Position numbers and translations under genes: made by a program. Below the pieces are notes generated by a model, which saw only the letters and a list, made by a program, of their open reading frames with translations, was not told the origin of the DNA and made no database searches. From positions 558,001 through 622,000 of the forward strand of contig NZ_RQXX01000001.1 of assembly GCF_004011175.1 (NCBI RefSeq): a stretch of 64,000 nucleotides of DNA, in the 5' to 3' direction. The stretch comes from Mesobaculum littorinae. Lineage in GTDB: Bacteria; Pseudomonadota; Alphaproteobacteria; Rhodobacterales; Rhodobacteraceae. This document shows positions 15,267-24,095 of this stretch, one piece after another (the first letter of the stretch is position 1; the number at the start of each line of letters is the position of its first letter).

Positions 15267-18200
15267 TCAGCCCCGGGCGCCGTCGGTGCCGGGGCGCCCG
15301 CGGTCACGCTCGGCGCGCGGCTCGGTCAGCATCAGCATGGCGGGGGTCACCACGAGGGTCAGGATCGTGGCCACGACCAGCCCGCCCGCGATGGCCGAGG
15401 AAAGTTCGGTCCACCACTGGGTCGACGGCGCGCCATAGACGACCTTGCGCTGGAAGAAGTCGAGGTTGACGCCGATCACCATGGGCAGAAGACCCAGCGC
15501 CGTGGTGATCGACGTCAGGAACACCGGGCGCAGACGCTGGGCCCCGGTGCGCAAGGCGGCCTCGAGCGGGGCTTGCCCGGCGCGGCGCAGGTCGTTGTAG
15601 GTGTCGATCAGAACGATGTTGTTGTTCACCACGATGCCGGCCAGCGCGATCACCCCGATCCCGCCCATCACCACGCCGAAGGGGCGGCCGGTGACGAGCA
15701 GCCCCAGAAGCACGCCGGCGACCGAGAAGATGATGGCCGACATCACGATCAGCGATTGGCGGAAGCTGTTGAATTGCACCAGCAGGATCGCGAACATCAT
15801 CAGGATGGCCGAGGCGAAGGCCAGCCCCAGGAACGCCGACGCCTCGGCCTGGTCCTCGGCCTCGCCGCCGAAGGTCCAGGACACGTTGGGCGGCATCTCG
15901 GCCTGGTCGAGCGCGGCCGCCAGCGCGGTGATCTGGTCGTTGACCAGAAGGCCGGGGGCGACGTTGGCCTCGATCGTGATGACGCGCTGCTGGTCGATCC
16001 GCTTGATCGTGCCGGTCCGCGGCGCGGGGTTGAAGGATACGAAGTTCGACACCGGCACCAGCCCGGCCGAAGTGGGCACGCGCAGGCTTTCCAGCTCTTC
16101 CAGCGTCCGGTCGGACGCGGGGAAGCGGACGCGGATATCGACCGCACCCTCGGCATCGGTGGGGCGGTAGTCGGCGACCGTGATCCCCTGGGTCACGAGC
16201 TGCACCGCCTGTCCCAGAAGCGACACGTCCGCGCCAAAACGGGCGGCTTCGGACCGGTCGACCTCGACCCGCCACTCGACGCCGGGCAGGGGCCGGGTGT
16301 CGGTGACGTCGGTGAAGCCGCCGATGCGGTCCATCGCAGCGAGCGCGCCGTCGACCGCGGCATACTGGGCCACGCGGTCGTTCGAGGCCACGCGCAGAGT
16401 AACGGGCTTGCCCGAGCTTGGCCCGTCGTCCGAGGTCTGGACCTCGACCTCGATGCCGGGAATCTGGGCCATCTCGGCGCGGATGTCGGCGCCGATCTGC
16501 TCGGCGGGGCGGCGGCGGTCCCAGTCGATCAGCTCAAGCTGGATGGTGCCGATGACGTCCTCGCCAGACTGCCGGTCGGCCGAGGAGCGGGCGTAGACCG
16601 AGGCGATTTCGCGGTCGGCCAGCAGCCGCTCTTCGACATCGCGGACCAGCGCGTCGCGTTCGTAGATCGAGAAATCGTCACGCGCCCGAACCGTGACCTG
16701 CATGAAATCGGGTTCGATGCTGGGAAAGAAGGACAGCCCGTTGCCAAAGCTCGCATAGGCGGAAAACGCGCCCAGCAGCGTGGCGATGGCCAGGAGGAGC
16801 GTGGCGAGAGGGCGCAGGATCGCCCATTGCAGCAGCCGCACATAGGCCCCGGTCATCCCGCCCACATCGCGCGGGTCGCCCACCTCGGACGCATGCAGCG
16901 CGCGCTTGGCGGCCGCCGATTGCGGCTGGCGGCGACCGATGATGCCGCCCAGCACCGGGATGAACACCAGCGCCATGAGAAGCGAGGCGGTGAGCGTCAG
17001 GATCACGGTGATCGGCAGGAACTTCATGAACTCGCCGACCGTGCCTTCCCAGAACAGAAGCGGGAAGAACACCGACAGCGTCGTCGCGGTCGACGCGATG
17101 ATCGGCCAGGACATGCGCTTGGCGGCGTGGGCATAGGCGGATTTCGGGTCGTCGCCCTCCTGCAGGCGGCGGTCGGCCAGTTCGACGGTGACGATGGCGC
17201 CGTCGACCAGCATGCCGACGACGAGGATCAGGGAGAACAGGACCACGATATTCATCGTGAACCCCATGAGATAGAGCGCCGCGACCCCGGTCAGGAACGC
17301 CCCCGGGATCGCCAGCCCGACCAGGATCGACGACCTGAAGCCCAGCGCCCAGACGATGACGATCATCACCAGCAGGATCGCCGCGATGACGTTGGATTCC
17401 AGGTCGCTGAGGGTCGTCTGAACCTCGACGCTCTGGTCCTGCTGGTAGTTGATCTGCAGGCTGGCGGGCCAGTCCTGCTGCGCCTGTGCCACGACCTTCT
17501 TGACCGCCGCGACCGTGTCGATGACGTTCGCGCCCGAGCTTTTCTTGATCTCCAGCGCGAGGGCGGGCTGGCCGTTGATCCGGGCAAAGCTGGTCGGATC
17601 CTCGTAGGTGCGCCGGACCGACGCGACGTCGCCGAAGGTGACGACGGTGTTGTCGCGCACCTTCACCGGCAGCTCCATCACGTCCGAGACGTCCTCGATC
17701 AAGCCGGGGACCTTGAGCACGATGCGCCCGGCCTCGGTCTCGATCGCGCCGGCGGCGATCAGGCGGTTGTTGCGGGTGATCTGGTTGATCAGCTCGTCGA
17801 AGGACAGGTTGTAGGTCTCGAACACCGTGGGGTCGATCACGACCTCCAGAAGATCGGTGCGGCTGCCGCCGATATCGACCTCGAGCACGCCTTCGACCGC
17901 CTCGATCCGGTCGGCCAGGTCGTCGGCGGTCTGGTTCAGCGTGCGTTCGGGCACCGGGCCGGACAGGATTGCCGTCAGGATAGGGAAGAGCGCGGTATTG
18001 ACCTCATTCACCGAGGGTTCGCTGGCATCCTCGGGCAGGTCGGTCTTGGCGCGGTCGACCGCCTCGCGGACATCCTCCATCGCGGCGTCGGCGTCGAAAC
18101 CGGCCTCGAAGTTAAGAGTGACCGAGGCGTAGCCTTCGCCGGCCGAACCGTCCATCTGATCCAGCCCGGTCAGCGAGCCCAGCTCGGTCTCCAGCGGTTC

Positions 18201-18395
18201 GACCAGCAGCCGTTCGGCATCTTCGGGCGAAATGCCGTCGAGCGTGGTGACCACGTATATGATCGGGATCGGGATCTCGGGCGAGCTTTCCTTGGGGATC
18301 GACACGTACGACACGATCCCGGTCGCCAGGATGCCCAGGAACACCAGCGCCACGAAGCGGCCGCGCAGGAAGGCCGCGTCGATCAGTCCGGTCAT
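15267..18395 (-). CDS. RND family efflux permease (AcrB/HAE-like)
   Basis: A 1042-residue inner-membrane proton-driven exporter with the usual two-fold architecture: an N-terminal helix, large periplasmic loops (about 35-330 and 560-860) and two clusters of transmembrane helices. In the helix-4 motif LVVGMLVDGAIVTVELADRR only the first of the two acidic relay residues is present (DG rather than DD). In the second half, GIVVNNNIVLIDTYNDLRRAG has Asn where AcrB has its relay Lys. Such variants are known in other RND subgroups, so activity is likely retained with an altered relay. The start overlaps the adaptor stop by four bases. Substrate unknown. Confidence 0.93.
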   Translation of the reverse strand: MTGLIDAAFLRGRFVALVFLGILATGIVSYVSIPKESSPEIPIPIIYVVTTLDGISPEDAERLLVEPLETELGSLTGLDQMDGSAGEGYASVTLNFEAGFDADAAMEDVREAVDRAKTDLPEDASEPSVNEVNTALFPILTAILSGPVPERTLNQTADDLADRIEAVEGVLEVDIGGSRTDLLEVVIDPTVFETYNLSFDELINQITRNNRLIAAGAIETEAGRIVLKVPGLIEDVSDVMELPVKVRDNTVVTFGDVASVRRTYEDPTSFARINGQPALALEIKKSSGANVIDTVAAVKKVVAQAQQDWPASLQINYQQDQSVEVQTTLSDLESNVIAAILLVMIVIVWALGFRSSILVGLAIPGAFLTGVAALYLMGFTMNIVVLFSLILVVGMLVDGAIVTVELADRRLQEGDDPKSAYAHAAKRMSWPIIASTATTLSVFFPLLFWEGTVGEFMKFLPITVILTLTASLLMALVFIPVLGGIIGRRQPQSAAAKRALHASEVGDPRDVGGMTGAYVRLLQWAILRPLATLLLAIATLLGAFSAYASFGNGLSFFPSIEPDFMQVTVRARDDFSIYERDALVRDVEERLLADREIASVYARSSADRQSGEDVIGTIQLELIDWDRRRPAEQIGADIRAEMAQIPGIEVEVQTSDDGPSSGKPVTLRVASNDRVAQYAAVDGALAAMDRIGGFTDVTDTRPLPGVEWRVEVDRSEAARFGADVSLLGQAVQLVTQGITVADYRPTDAEGAVDIRVRFPASDRTLEELESLRVPTSAGLVPVSNFVSFNPAPRTGTIKRIDQQRVITIEANVAPGLLVNDQITALAAALDQAEMPPNVSWTFGGEAEDQAEASAFLGLAFASAILMMFAILLVQFNSFRQSLIVMSAIIFSVAGVLLGLLVTGRPFGVVMGGIGVIALAGIVVNNNIVLIDTYNDLRRAGQAPLEAALRTGAQRLRPVFLTSITTALGLLPMVIGVNLDFFQRKVVYGAPSTQWWTELSSAIAGGLVVATILTLVVTPAMLMLTEPRAERDRGRPGTDGARG

Positions 18396-19831
18396 TGCCG
18401 TGCCTCCGCGGCGGGGGCGTCGGTTTCGCCAGAAGTATCGGCAGAGGTCCCGGTCGCGGCGTCGATCGGGGCGTCGGTCTCTGACCCCGCATCCGCGGCG
18501 CCATCCTCGGCCCCGGGGTCGGCTTCGGGGGCGGGCGTCGCAGCCGATGCGGCGCCGTTCGGGGCGGTCTCCGCACCCGGAGCGGCACCGCCGTCGCCGT
18601 TCAGCGGAGAGCGGCCGGGCGTGTCGGCCTCGGCATCCTCGACCGGCAGTCCGCCCTGCGGAGAGGGCATGCCGCCGGTGCCCAGCGCCTCGGCCGACAG
18701 CGAGGTGTCCAGTTCATCGGCGGCGCGGGGCGCGACCTCTTCGCCGTCGCGCACGAAGCCCTGTCCGACGGTGATGATCCGCGCCTCTTCCGGCAGGCCT
18801 TCGACCCAGATGCCGTCGGTCTGGGCGCTGACGATCTCGATGGCGTGGAACCGGGCGAGGTTCGCGTCGTCCACCGTCTTGACCCCCAGCGTCCCGTCCG
18901 AGCCCAGCGACAGCACGGCGGGCGAAAGGAAATGCGCCACAGTTTCGCCGACGGGGATGCTGACCTCGGCACTGATCCCCGCGGGAATAGCCAGATCCTC
19001 GTTCGCGACCTCGATCTCGGCAAGGAAGGTGCGGGTGTCGGTCGCGGCGTTGGTGCCGACAAAGGTGACCTCGCCCTGCACGACCTGCCCGGTGATAAAG
19101 GACACCTCGGCCGGCTGCCCGACGCCGATGCCGCCCAGCGATTGCTGCGGCACCTGCACGGCCACGGTCAGGGGCGTCGCATCGACGATCGAGGCGGCTT
19201 CGGCCCCGGCGCCGATATACTCGCCCACCTCGACCGTCAGATCCTCGAGCGTGCCTTCGAAAGGCGCCTCGATCACCGCGGCGTCCAGAGCCTCCTGCGC
19301 CGTGGTGAGACCCGAGCGCGCCTGCGCCAGTGCGGTGCGGGCCTGGCTGACGCGGTCGACGGTGCCCGACCCGCGGTCGAGCAGGGTCTGGGCGTTCTCG
19401 AAATCGCGCGCGGCGCCGCGGACCTCTTCCTCGGCCCGGGCGAGCGCGGCGCGCTGTTCGGTATCGTCGAGCCGGGCGATCACGGTGCCGCCCTTTATCC
19501 GGTCGCCCTTGGCGACCTCGACCGCCTCGATCGTGCCGCCGACCTCGGCGGCGACCAGGGCGGTGCGCTGCGGCAGGGCCTGACCCTCGGCCCTGAAATA
19601 GCGCGTGACGCTTTGCGCCGTCGACTGGCGCACGGCGACGGCGATGGCGCGTTCGGCCTCGGCCACCGGCTGTTCGGCGGGCGGCTCTTCGGCGGGTATC
19701 ACGAAGCCCGACCCCATCCAGCCGACCACCGCCACCACCAGCGCGGCCGCCAGCCAGCGGGCCCGGGATTCGCCGGGATCCGTGTCGAACCTTAGCGGCC
19801 GGGGCGTGTCGTCATCTGTATTCGGCGCCAC
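18392..19831 (-). CDS. RND efflux periplasmic adaptor (membrane fusion protein)
   Basis: Links the permease to an outer-membrane channel. The 479 residues start with GTG at 19829-19831, supported by a strong GGGAGG nine bases before; an upstream ATG frame adds implausible sequence. A membrane helix is at about 25-44 (WLAAALVVAVVGWMGSGFVI). The lipoyl/barrel-sandwich halves are KGDRIKGGTVIARLDDTEQRAAL and EAPFEGTLEDLTVEVGEYIGAGAEAASIVDATPLTV, separated by an alpha hairpin. The last hundred or so residues form an acidic Ala/Pro/Gly/Glu-rich tail not usual for the family. It is the first gene of the minus-strand RND unit. No outer-membrane factor gene is in the window. Confidence 0.92.
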   Translation of the reverse strand: MAPNTDDDTPRPLRFDTDPGESRARWLAAALVVAVVGWMGSGFVIPAEEPPAEQPVAEAERAIAVAVRQSTAQSVTRYFRAEGQALPQRTALVAAEVGGTIEAVEVAKGDRIKGGTVIARLDDTEQRAALARAEEEVRGAARDFENAQTLLDRGSGTVDRVSQARTALAQARSGLTTAQEALDAAVIEAPFEGTLEDLTVEVGEYIGAGAEAASIVDATPLTVAVQVPQQSLGGIGVGQPAEVSFITGQVVQGEVTFVGTNAATDTRTFLAEIEVANEDLAIPAGISAEVSIPVGETVAHFLSPAVLSLGSDGTLGVKTVDDANLARFHAIEIVSAQTDGIWVEGLPEEARIITVGQGFVRDGEEVAPRAADELDTSLSAEALGTGGMPSPQGGLPVEDAEADTPGRSPLNGDGGAAPGAETAPNGAASAATPAPEADPGAEDGAADAGSETDAPIDAATGTSADTSGETDAPAAEARQ

Positions 19832-20145
19832 GCGGCGTCCTCCCGTTAGACAAATCAGTGGGGGCGGGGCGCCTCCGGTCACGCAATCACAACCCACGAG
19901 GCAGGCGGAACAGGCCCGCAAAACGGGGTCGGTCTGCGGGTTGGCTGACGAAATAGGGGGCAGGGGCCGATCCGAGAAGGTCTGCCGCCGCAGAAAACCC
20001 GAATGTGATTGAAAAATCGTCGACATCGGCGGGGATGGGCGCCCGGGGCCCGTGCCCTTTGCGCCGCACCGCGCTCCATCCGTGGCACAAGTCTTAACAA
20101 AACGTTAACTGCACGCCAGAGTGCCGCAAATCGTCGTGAGACCCC
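19832..20145. other. Divergent intergenic region before the RND unit and a small hypothetical gene
   Basis: 314 bases with no supported gene. It must hold the promoter of the RND operon (minus) and possibly of the 137-aa gene (plus). An inverted repeat TTAAC-N5-GTTAA at 20094-20108 lies 38 bases before the plus-strand start, and an AT-richer patch occurs near 20000-20025. No clear -35/-10 pair could be assigned. Confidence 0.5.
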
Positions 20146-20559
20146 ATGCCCTCGGAACTTCATTTCGCTGCGCTCTTCTGTGCCGCCCTCGCCGGTGGCG
20201 AGACGGAGGTTGCCCATGTCTATCACGCCGCGGGCGCGCCGCACCGCATCCGCGTGGACTGCGAAACGCCCGACGCGGTGATCGAGGTCGGGCTCGACAA
20301 GCGGTCGTCGCTGGACAGCGTGCAGCAGGCGCTGTTCGCCGCGGCGCTGACGGGCAAGACGCCGGTGGTGGCGATCGTCGACACCGACGCCACGGAGGGG
20401 CCTTACGAGCTGCGCATTCGTACGGCGGCGGCGATGGCGGGGGTGGAGTACCTGGCGCTGGCCGCCCGCGCGATGGCGCCCCCGGTGCCGCGTCCGCCGC
20501 ATCGCGGCCTGCAGGCCGCCCTGCGCGACACGCAGGCGTCCCGCCTTGGCCGGCCCTGA
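20146..20559 (+). CDS. Hypothetical protein, 137 aa
   Basis: Function not recognised. No signal peptide is obvious. The sequence has an alpha/beta character (HRIRVDCETPDAVIEVGLDKRSSLDSVQQALFAAALTGKTPVVAIVDTD), ending in a Pro/Arg-rich tail. The segments VDCETPDAVIEVGLD and TPVVAIVDTD resemble the acidic-strand layout of restriction-endonuclease-like (PD-(D/E)xK) folds, with D-x(n)-E-x-G. That would be a nuclease-fold guess only. It stands alone between the divergent RND operon and the TRAP genes, 151 bases before dctP. Confidence 0.6.
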   Translation: MPSELHFAALFCAALAGGETEVAHVYHAAGAPHRIRVDCETPDAVIEVGLDKRSSLDSVQQALFAAALTGKTPVVAIVDTDATEGPYELRIRTAAAMAGVEYLALAARAMAPPVPRPPHRGLQAALRDTQASRLGRP

Positions 20560-20627
20560 GGGCCGCCAGAACCGCCGCGCGCGGGGCCGGTCGCGCCCGG
20601 CTCTGCCGCCCGCGCAGATCGGCAAGG

Positions 20628-20655
20628 TCGACAGCCATGTCAGATACGGGATAAT
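20628..20655 (+). promoter_or_regulatory. Candidate sigma-70 promoter of the TRAP operon
   Basis: TCGACA (20628) and GATAAT (20650) are separated by 16 bases. They lie 55 bases before the dctP start. The match to TTGACA/TATAAT is fair and the position suits the operon. Confidence 0.4.
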
Positions 20656-20710
20656 CGCAGGGACGACAGGGCGTCTCGTCGGCCCGACGCCCCCAGGGAG
20701 GGACATTTTC

Positions 20711-21727
20711 ATGCCGTTCAGACTTGCCTTCGGCTGCGCCGCCATCGCCATGTTGCAGGCCGCGCCCGCCTTGTCCGACAACCTGCGCTACGCGCACTTC
20801 ATGTCGGGCAGCAGCTGGCAGAACCAGACCATCTTCGAAGACTGGGCCACCGCCGTCGCAGAGGCCTCGGACGGAGAGGCGGATGTCACGATCTTTCCGG
20901 CGCAGACGCTCGGCAAGGCCGCGGCGGGCTACGACAATGCGGTGAACGGCATCACCGATATCGCGTGGACGGTGCAGGGATACACCGCCGGACGCTTCCC
21001 CCTCAGCCAGATCATCGAGCTTCCGGGGCTGTTCGACACCGGCGCCGTGGGTTCCTGCGCGTTTCAGAAGCTCTACGACTCGGGCGCGCTGGACGCGGAG
21101 TACGAGGAGTCCCACGTGCTCTTCGTGCATACCCACGATCCGGGGCACCTGCACACCGCCGACGTGCCCGTCCGCAGCCTGGAGGACCTGGCCGGTCTGA
21201 AGCTGCGCCGCCCGACGACGGTGGTGGGCGACATGCTGGATCGCCTGGGGGCCGAACCCGTGGGCCTGCCCGCGCCCCAGACCTACGAGGCGCTGCAACG
21301 CGGTACCATCGACGGCTACATGCTGCCTTGGGAATCGGTCGACAGCTTCCGGTTGGACGAGTTGACGGGGTATCATACCGTCTTCGGTTTCTACGCGCTG
21401 GCCTTCGTCGCGACGATGAACAAGACGAGCTATGAGAACCTGTCGCCGGGCGTGAAGGCCGCTGTCGACGCGAACTCGGGCATGAAATGGGCGGTGATCG
21501 CGGGGCAAGGATACGACGATGCCGGCGCCGAGGTCCTGGCCCGTCTCGAGGACAGCTCGACCGTGATCGAACTCGATCCCGATGAGCGCGCCCGGTGGGA
21601 AGAGGCGACGGCCAAGACCACCGACACCTATATCCAGGAGTTGGACGACATGGGCCTGCCGGGGTCCGAGACCTACGACGCGGTTCTGGGCTATGTCGCC
21701 GACTGCGAGGACGAGCTGGGCCGCTAG
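20711..21727 (+). CDS. dctP: TRAP transporter substrate-binding protein DctP
   Basis: Periplasmic solute receptor of a tripartite ATP-independent transporter. The 338 residues start with a signal peptide (MPFRLAFGCAAIAMLQAAPALS, probable cut after ALS). The family features are present: QNQTIFEDWATAVAEASDGEADVTIFPAQTLGKAAAGYDNAVNGITDIAW, and a central LKLRRPTTVVGDMLDRLGAEPVGLPAPQTYEALQRGTIDGYMLPWE block containing the Arg that usually binds a substrate carboxylate. AGGGAGG nine bases before the ATG supports this start over an upstream in-frame codon. The ligand is probably an organic acid but cannot be named. Confidence 0.92.
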   Translation: MPFRLAFGCAAIAMLQAAPALSDNLRYAHFMSGSSWQNQTIFEDWATAVAEASDGEADVTIFPAQTLGKAAAGYDNAVNGITDIAWTVQGYTAGRFPLSQIIELPGLFDTGAVGSCAFQKLYDSGALDAEYEESHVLFVHTHDPGHLHTADVPVRSLEDLAGLKLRRPTTVVGDMLDRLGAEPVGLPAPQTYEALQRGTIDGYMLPWESVDSFRLDELTGYHTVFGFYALAFVATMNKTSYENLSPGVKAAVDANSGMKWAVIAGQGYDDAGAEVLARLEDSSTVIELDPDERARWEEATAKTTDTYIQELDDMGLPGSETYDAVLGYVADCEDELGR

Positions 21728-21752
21728 TCCCGAACCACCGGGGTCACATCTC

Positions 21753-21870
21753 CGGGCCAGAACGACTGGCCCGCACTGCTGGGGCTGAACCCTCAGGCCA
21801 GCCCGGGGCGGTCCAGTCGCGGTCCTTGTCCTACACCCGCCGCGCTGCGCCCCGCCACCGGGGGCGCAGC
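21753..21870 (+). promoter_or_regulatory. Hairpins between dctP and dctQ
   Basis: Two stems are seen in the 166-base spacer: CGGGCCA/TGGCCCG at 21753-21773, and a perfect 10-bp stem GCTGCGCCCC/GGGGCGCAGC at 21844-21870 ending 23 bases before dctQ. Such structures commonly stabilise the receptor mRNA or reduce read-through, so that receptor is made in excess of permease. Confidence 0.5.
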
Positions 21871-21893
21871 CCGGCGCCGCATGAGGGGGCGGA

Positions 21894-22487
21894 ATGCTCC
21901 GACACGATCGCCTTATTCTCTCTCGCGCGCGCCGGGGCCTTTCTCGTATCGCGGCAATGGCCGAGCGCGGGTGTCTCTGGATTGCGGGGGTCTTCACGGC
22001 CTATATGCTGATCGTCGTGGCCTTCAACGTGGTCGCGCGGATGCTCTTCGATGCGACCGGGGCGGCTTTGAACCTGATGATCCCGGGAGCCATCGAGCAG
22101 GCCTCCTACGCGCTGATCGTCATCGTCCTGGCCGCGATCGCCGCGTCGATGCGGGGCGGGATGATCACCGTGGACCTGTTCACCGGTCGCCTGCCGCGAC
22201 GGGGGCAGAGGGCGCTGACCCGGGTCTGGTATCTGGTCATGGTGGTCTTTGCCCTGGTGCTGGCGCGGGCCTTCGGGGGCGAGACGGCGACGCTGCTGGC
22301 ACGGGGGGACGTGACGCAGGATCTGGGCATGCCGCTTTGGACCGTCTACGCCGTCGTCACCGCCGAGACGCTGGCGCTGGCGCTGGTGTGCCTTGGCCAC
22401 GGTCTGGGCGCCGTCGCGGGGGACCCCGCAGGCCCGGCAGACGACGGAAAGGCGGGGGCGGCCGCCTACCGCGACACGCTGGCATGA
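21894..22487 (+). CDS. dctQ: TRAP transporter small permease DctQ
   Basis: The 197-residue inner-membrane subunit has four hydrophobic segments (LWIAGVFTAYMLIVVAFNVVARML, YALIVIVLAAIAASM, RVWYLVMVVFALVLARAF, LWTVYAVVTAETLALALVCL), as expected for DctQ. The family motif region is around RGGMITVDLFTGRLP. GAGGGGGCGGA lies just before the ATG. A second in-frame ATG at 21957 could also serve as start. The stop overlaps the dctM start by four bases. Confidence 0.88.
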   Translation: MLRHDRLILSRARRGLSRIAAMAERGCLWIAGVFTAYMLIVVAFNVVARMLFDATGAALNLMIPGAIEQASYALIVIVLAAIAASMRGGMITVDLFTGRLPRRGQRALTRVWYLVMVVFALVLARAFGGETATLLARGDVTQDLGMPLWTVYAVVTAETLALALVCLGHGLGAVAGDPAGPADDGKAGAAAYRDTLA

Positions 22488-23794
22488 CCCCGCTTGAGAT
22501 CGGATACCTGACGATTGCCGGCCTCTTCGCCGCGGTCCTGCTGGGCTGTCCCATCGGGCTGGCCATGGTGCTGGGCGGCTTTGGTGGTTTTGCCGCCATC
22601 GTCGGCACCGGCCCGGCGCTGTCGGTGCTGCAGACTGCGACATTTGAGACTGCGACGACCTATTCCTTCACGCTGGTGCCTCTGTTCCTGCTGATGGGGT
22701 CACTGATTTCCGGGTCCGGTGTGGCGCGCGATCTCTTCGAGGGCGCGCAGCGGCTGACGCGGGGCTGGTCGGGCGGGCTGGCCGCCGCGGGCGTCACCGC
22801 CAGCGCCGTGTTCGCGACCGTTTCTGGATCGTCGCTGGCCACCGCCTCGACCATGACGCGCGTCGCCTACCCGGAGATGGAGGCGCATGGCTACGACCCG
22901 CGCCTCGCCACGGGGTCGCTCGCGGCGGGGGGCACGCTGGGCATCCTGATCCCGCCGTCGATAGCGTTGCTGCTTTACGCCCTGATCACCGAACAATCGG
23001 TGGGCGAGATGTTCCTGGCCGGGATCCTGCCGGGTGGCCTGGCCTTTGCCCTCTATCTGGTCGCCATCGTGGTCATGGCGCGGGTCTGGCGTGGACGGCC
23101 CGACCCTGCGCCGGCGCGCGCGGCCCGGGTCGCGGGGCAGGATGGCCCGCTGCACACGCTGAAGCTGTTCGCGCCTGCGCTGATCCTTTTCGGGCTGGTG
23201 ATGGGCGGTCTCTACGGTGGCGTCTTCACCCCGACCGAGGCCGGCGGGGCGGGTGCAGGCCTCGCCCTGATCTTCGCGCTGGCCCGCGGAATGCGATGGG
23301 CGGGTCTCAAACAGGCCTTCGCCGAAACCGTCGTGACGACCGGCGCGATCTTCCTGATCCTGATCGGGGCCGAGGTCTTTGGTTTCGTGCTCTCGACCTC
23401 ACAAATCTCCGTCGCGATGGTCGACTTCATCTCGGACAACGATTTCGCCCCATGGCAGGTGATGGCGCTGATCCTTGTCTTCTACGTGATCTTGGGCTGT
23501 TTCATGGAAAGCCTCGCCATGATCCTGCTGACGGTGCCGATCTTCTTTCCCGTCGTCATGGCCAACGGGTACGACCCGGTCTGGTTCGGCATCATCGCCG
23601 TCGTGACGGTCGAGCTGGGTCTGATTACGCCGCCCGTCGGCATGAACCTCTTCATGGTCAAGGGCGCGGCGCCGCAGCTGCAGCTTCGTACCGTGATGGT
23701 GGGGGTGCTGCCCTTCGTGGTCGTCGACCTTGTCCGGCTCGCGATCCTGCTGGCCTTTCCGTCGATCAGCCTGCTGCTGCCCGGACGGCTGTGA
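22484..23794 (+). CDS. dctM: TRAP transporter large permease DctM
   Basis: The 436-residue membrane channel subunit is sodium- or proton-coupled. It starts MTPLEIGYLTIAGLFAAVLLGCPIGLAMVLGGFGG, in the ATGA overlap with dctQ. Conserved DctM segments include LFLLMGSLISGSGVARDLFEGAQRLTRGWSGGLAAAGVTASAVFATVSGSSLATASTM, AAGGTLGILIPPSIALLLYALITEQSVGEMFLAGILPG, and the C-terminal LGLITPPVGMNLFMVKG. About eleven hydrophobic helices are visible, the usual number. A longer frame to 21881 is only an open stretch through dctQ and was not used. Confidence 0.93.
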   Translation: MTPLEIGYLTIAGLFAAVLLGCPIGLAMVLGGFGGFAAIVGTGPALSVLQTATFETATTYSFTLVPLFLLMGSLISGSGVARDLFEGAQRLTRGWSGGLAAAGVTASAVFATVSGSSLATASTMTRVAYPEMEAHGYDPRLATGSLAAGGTLGILIPPSIALLLYALITEQSVGEMFLAGILPGGLAFALYLVAIVVMARVWRGRPDPAPARAARVAGQDGPLHTLKLFAPALILFGLVMGGLYGGVFTPTEAGGAGAGLALIFALARGMRWAGLKQAFAETVVTTGAIFLILIGAEVFGFVLSTSQISVAMVDFISDNDFAPWQVMALILVFYVILGCFMESLAMILLTVPIFFPVVMANGYDPVWFGIIAVVTVELGLITPPVGMNLFMVKGAAPQLQLRTVMVGVLPFVVVDLVRLAILLAFPSISLLLPGRL

Positions 23795-24095
23795 TGCGGC
23801 GCCTGGACGGACCGGCTGAGCCAGAGCCAAGCTTTCGGGCACGGGTCACCGACAGGGAGGCGAGGGGGCAACAGGCTGCGTTGGAAAACGGCCGGTCCGC
23901 CCGAAGACCCGTCTTTCGCGATCCTCGTTTCAGGACCAACCGCCTGATCTGGCCTGTCGAGGCTGGCACGCCTTCGCCCGACGCGCTAGGTCATGATTTC
24001 GTGATCTTCCTGCCCGTGGCGCAACCGCGCCTGTCGGGCCGCCATCTGACCACGGTGCCCCGAGGGGAGCGCCGGGATTGTTACGGGATTTCTTG
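23795..24095 (+). other. Gap between dctM and the isomerase gene
   Basis: 301 bases without a supported gene. A 100-codon plus-strand frame (23794-24096) starts one base inside the dctM stop, but its product is Arg/Pro-rich with no recognisable fold, so it is not called. The next gene starts at the end of this frame. No terminator with a T-run is seen, so the downstream genes may be co-transcribed with the TRAP genes. Confidence 0.4.

Noticed and set aside
13245-19583. Plus-strand open frame of 2112 codons
   Set aside because: It lies wholly antisense to the LysR, coiled-coil, RND and adaptor genes, all of which have clear family sequences. Its product is Arg/Gly/Gln/His-rich without domains. 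High GC and the codon use of acidic repeats remove stops from the opposite strand.
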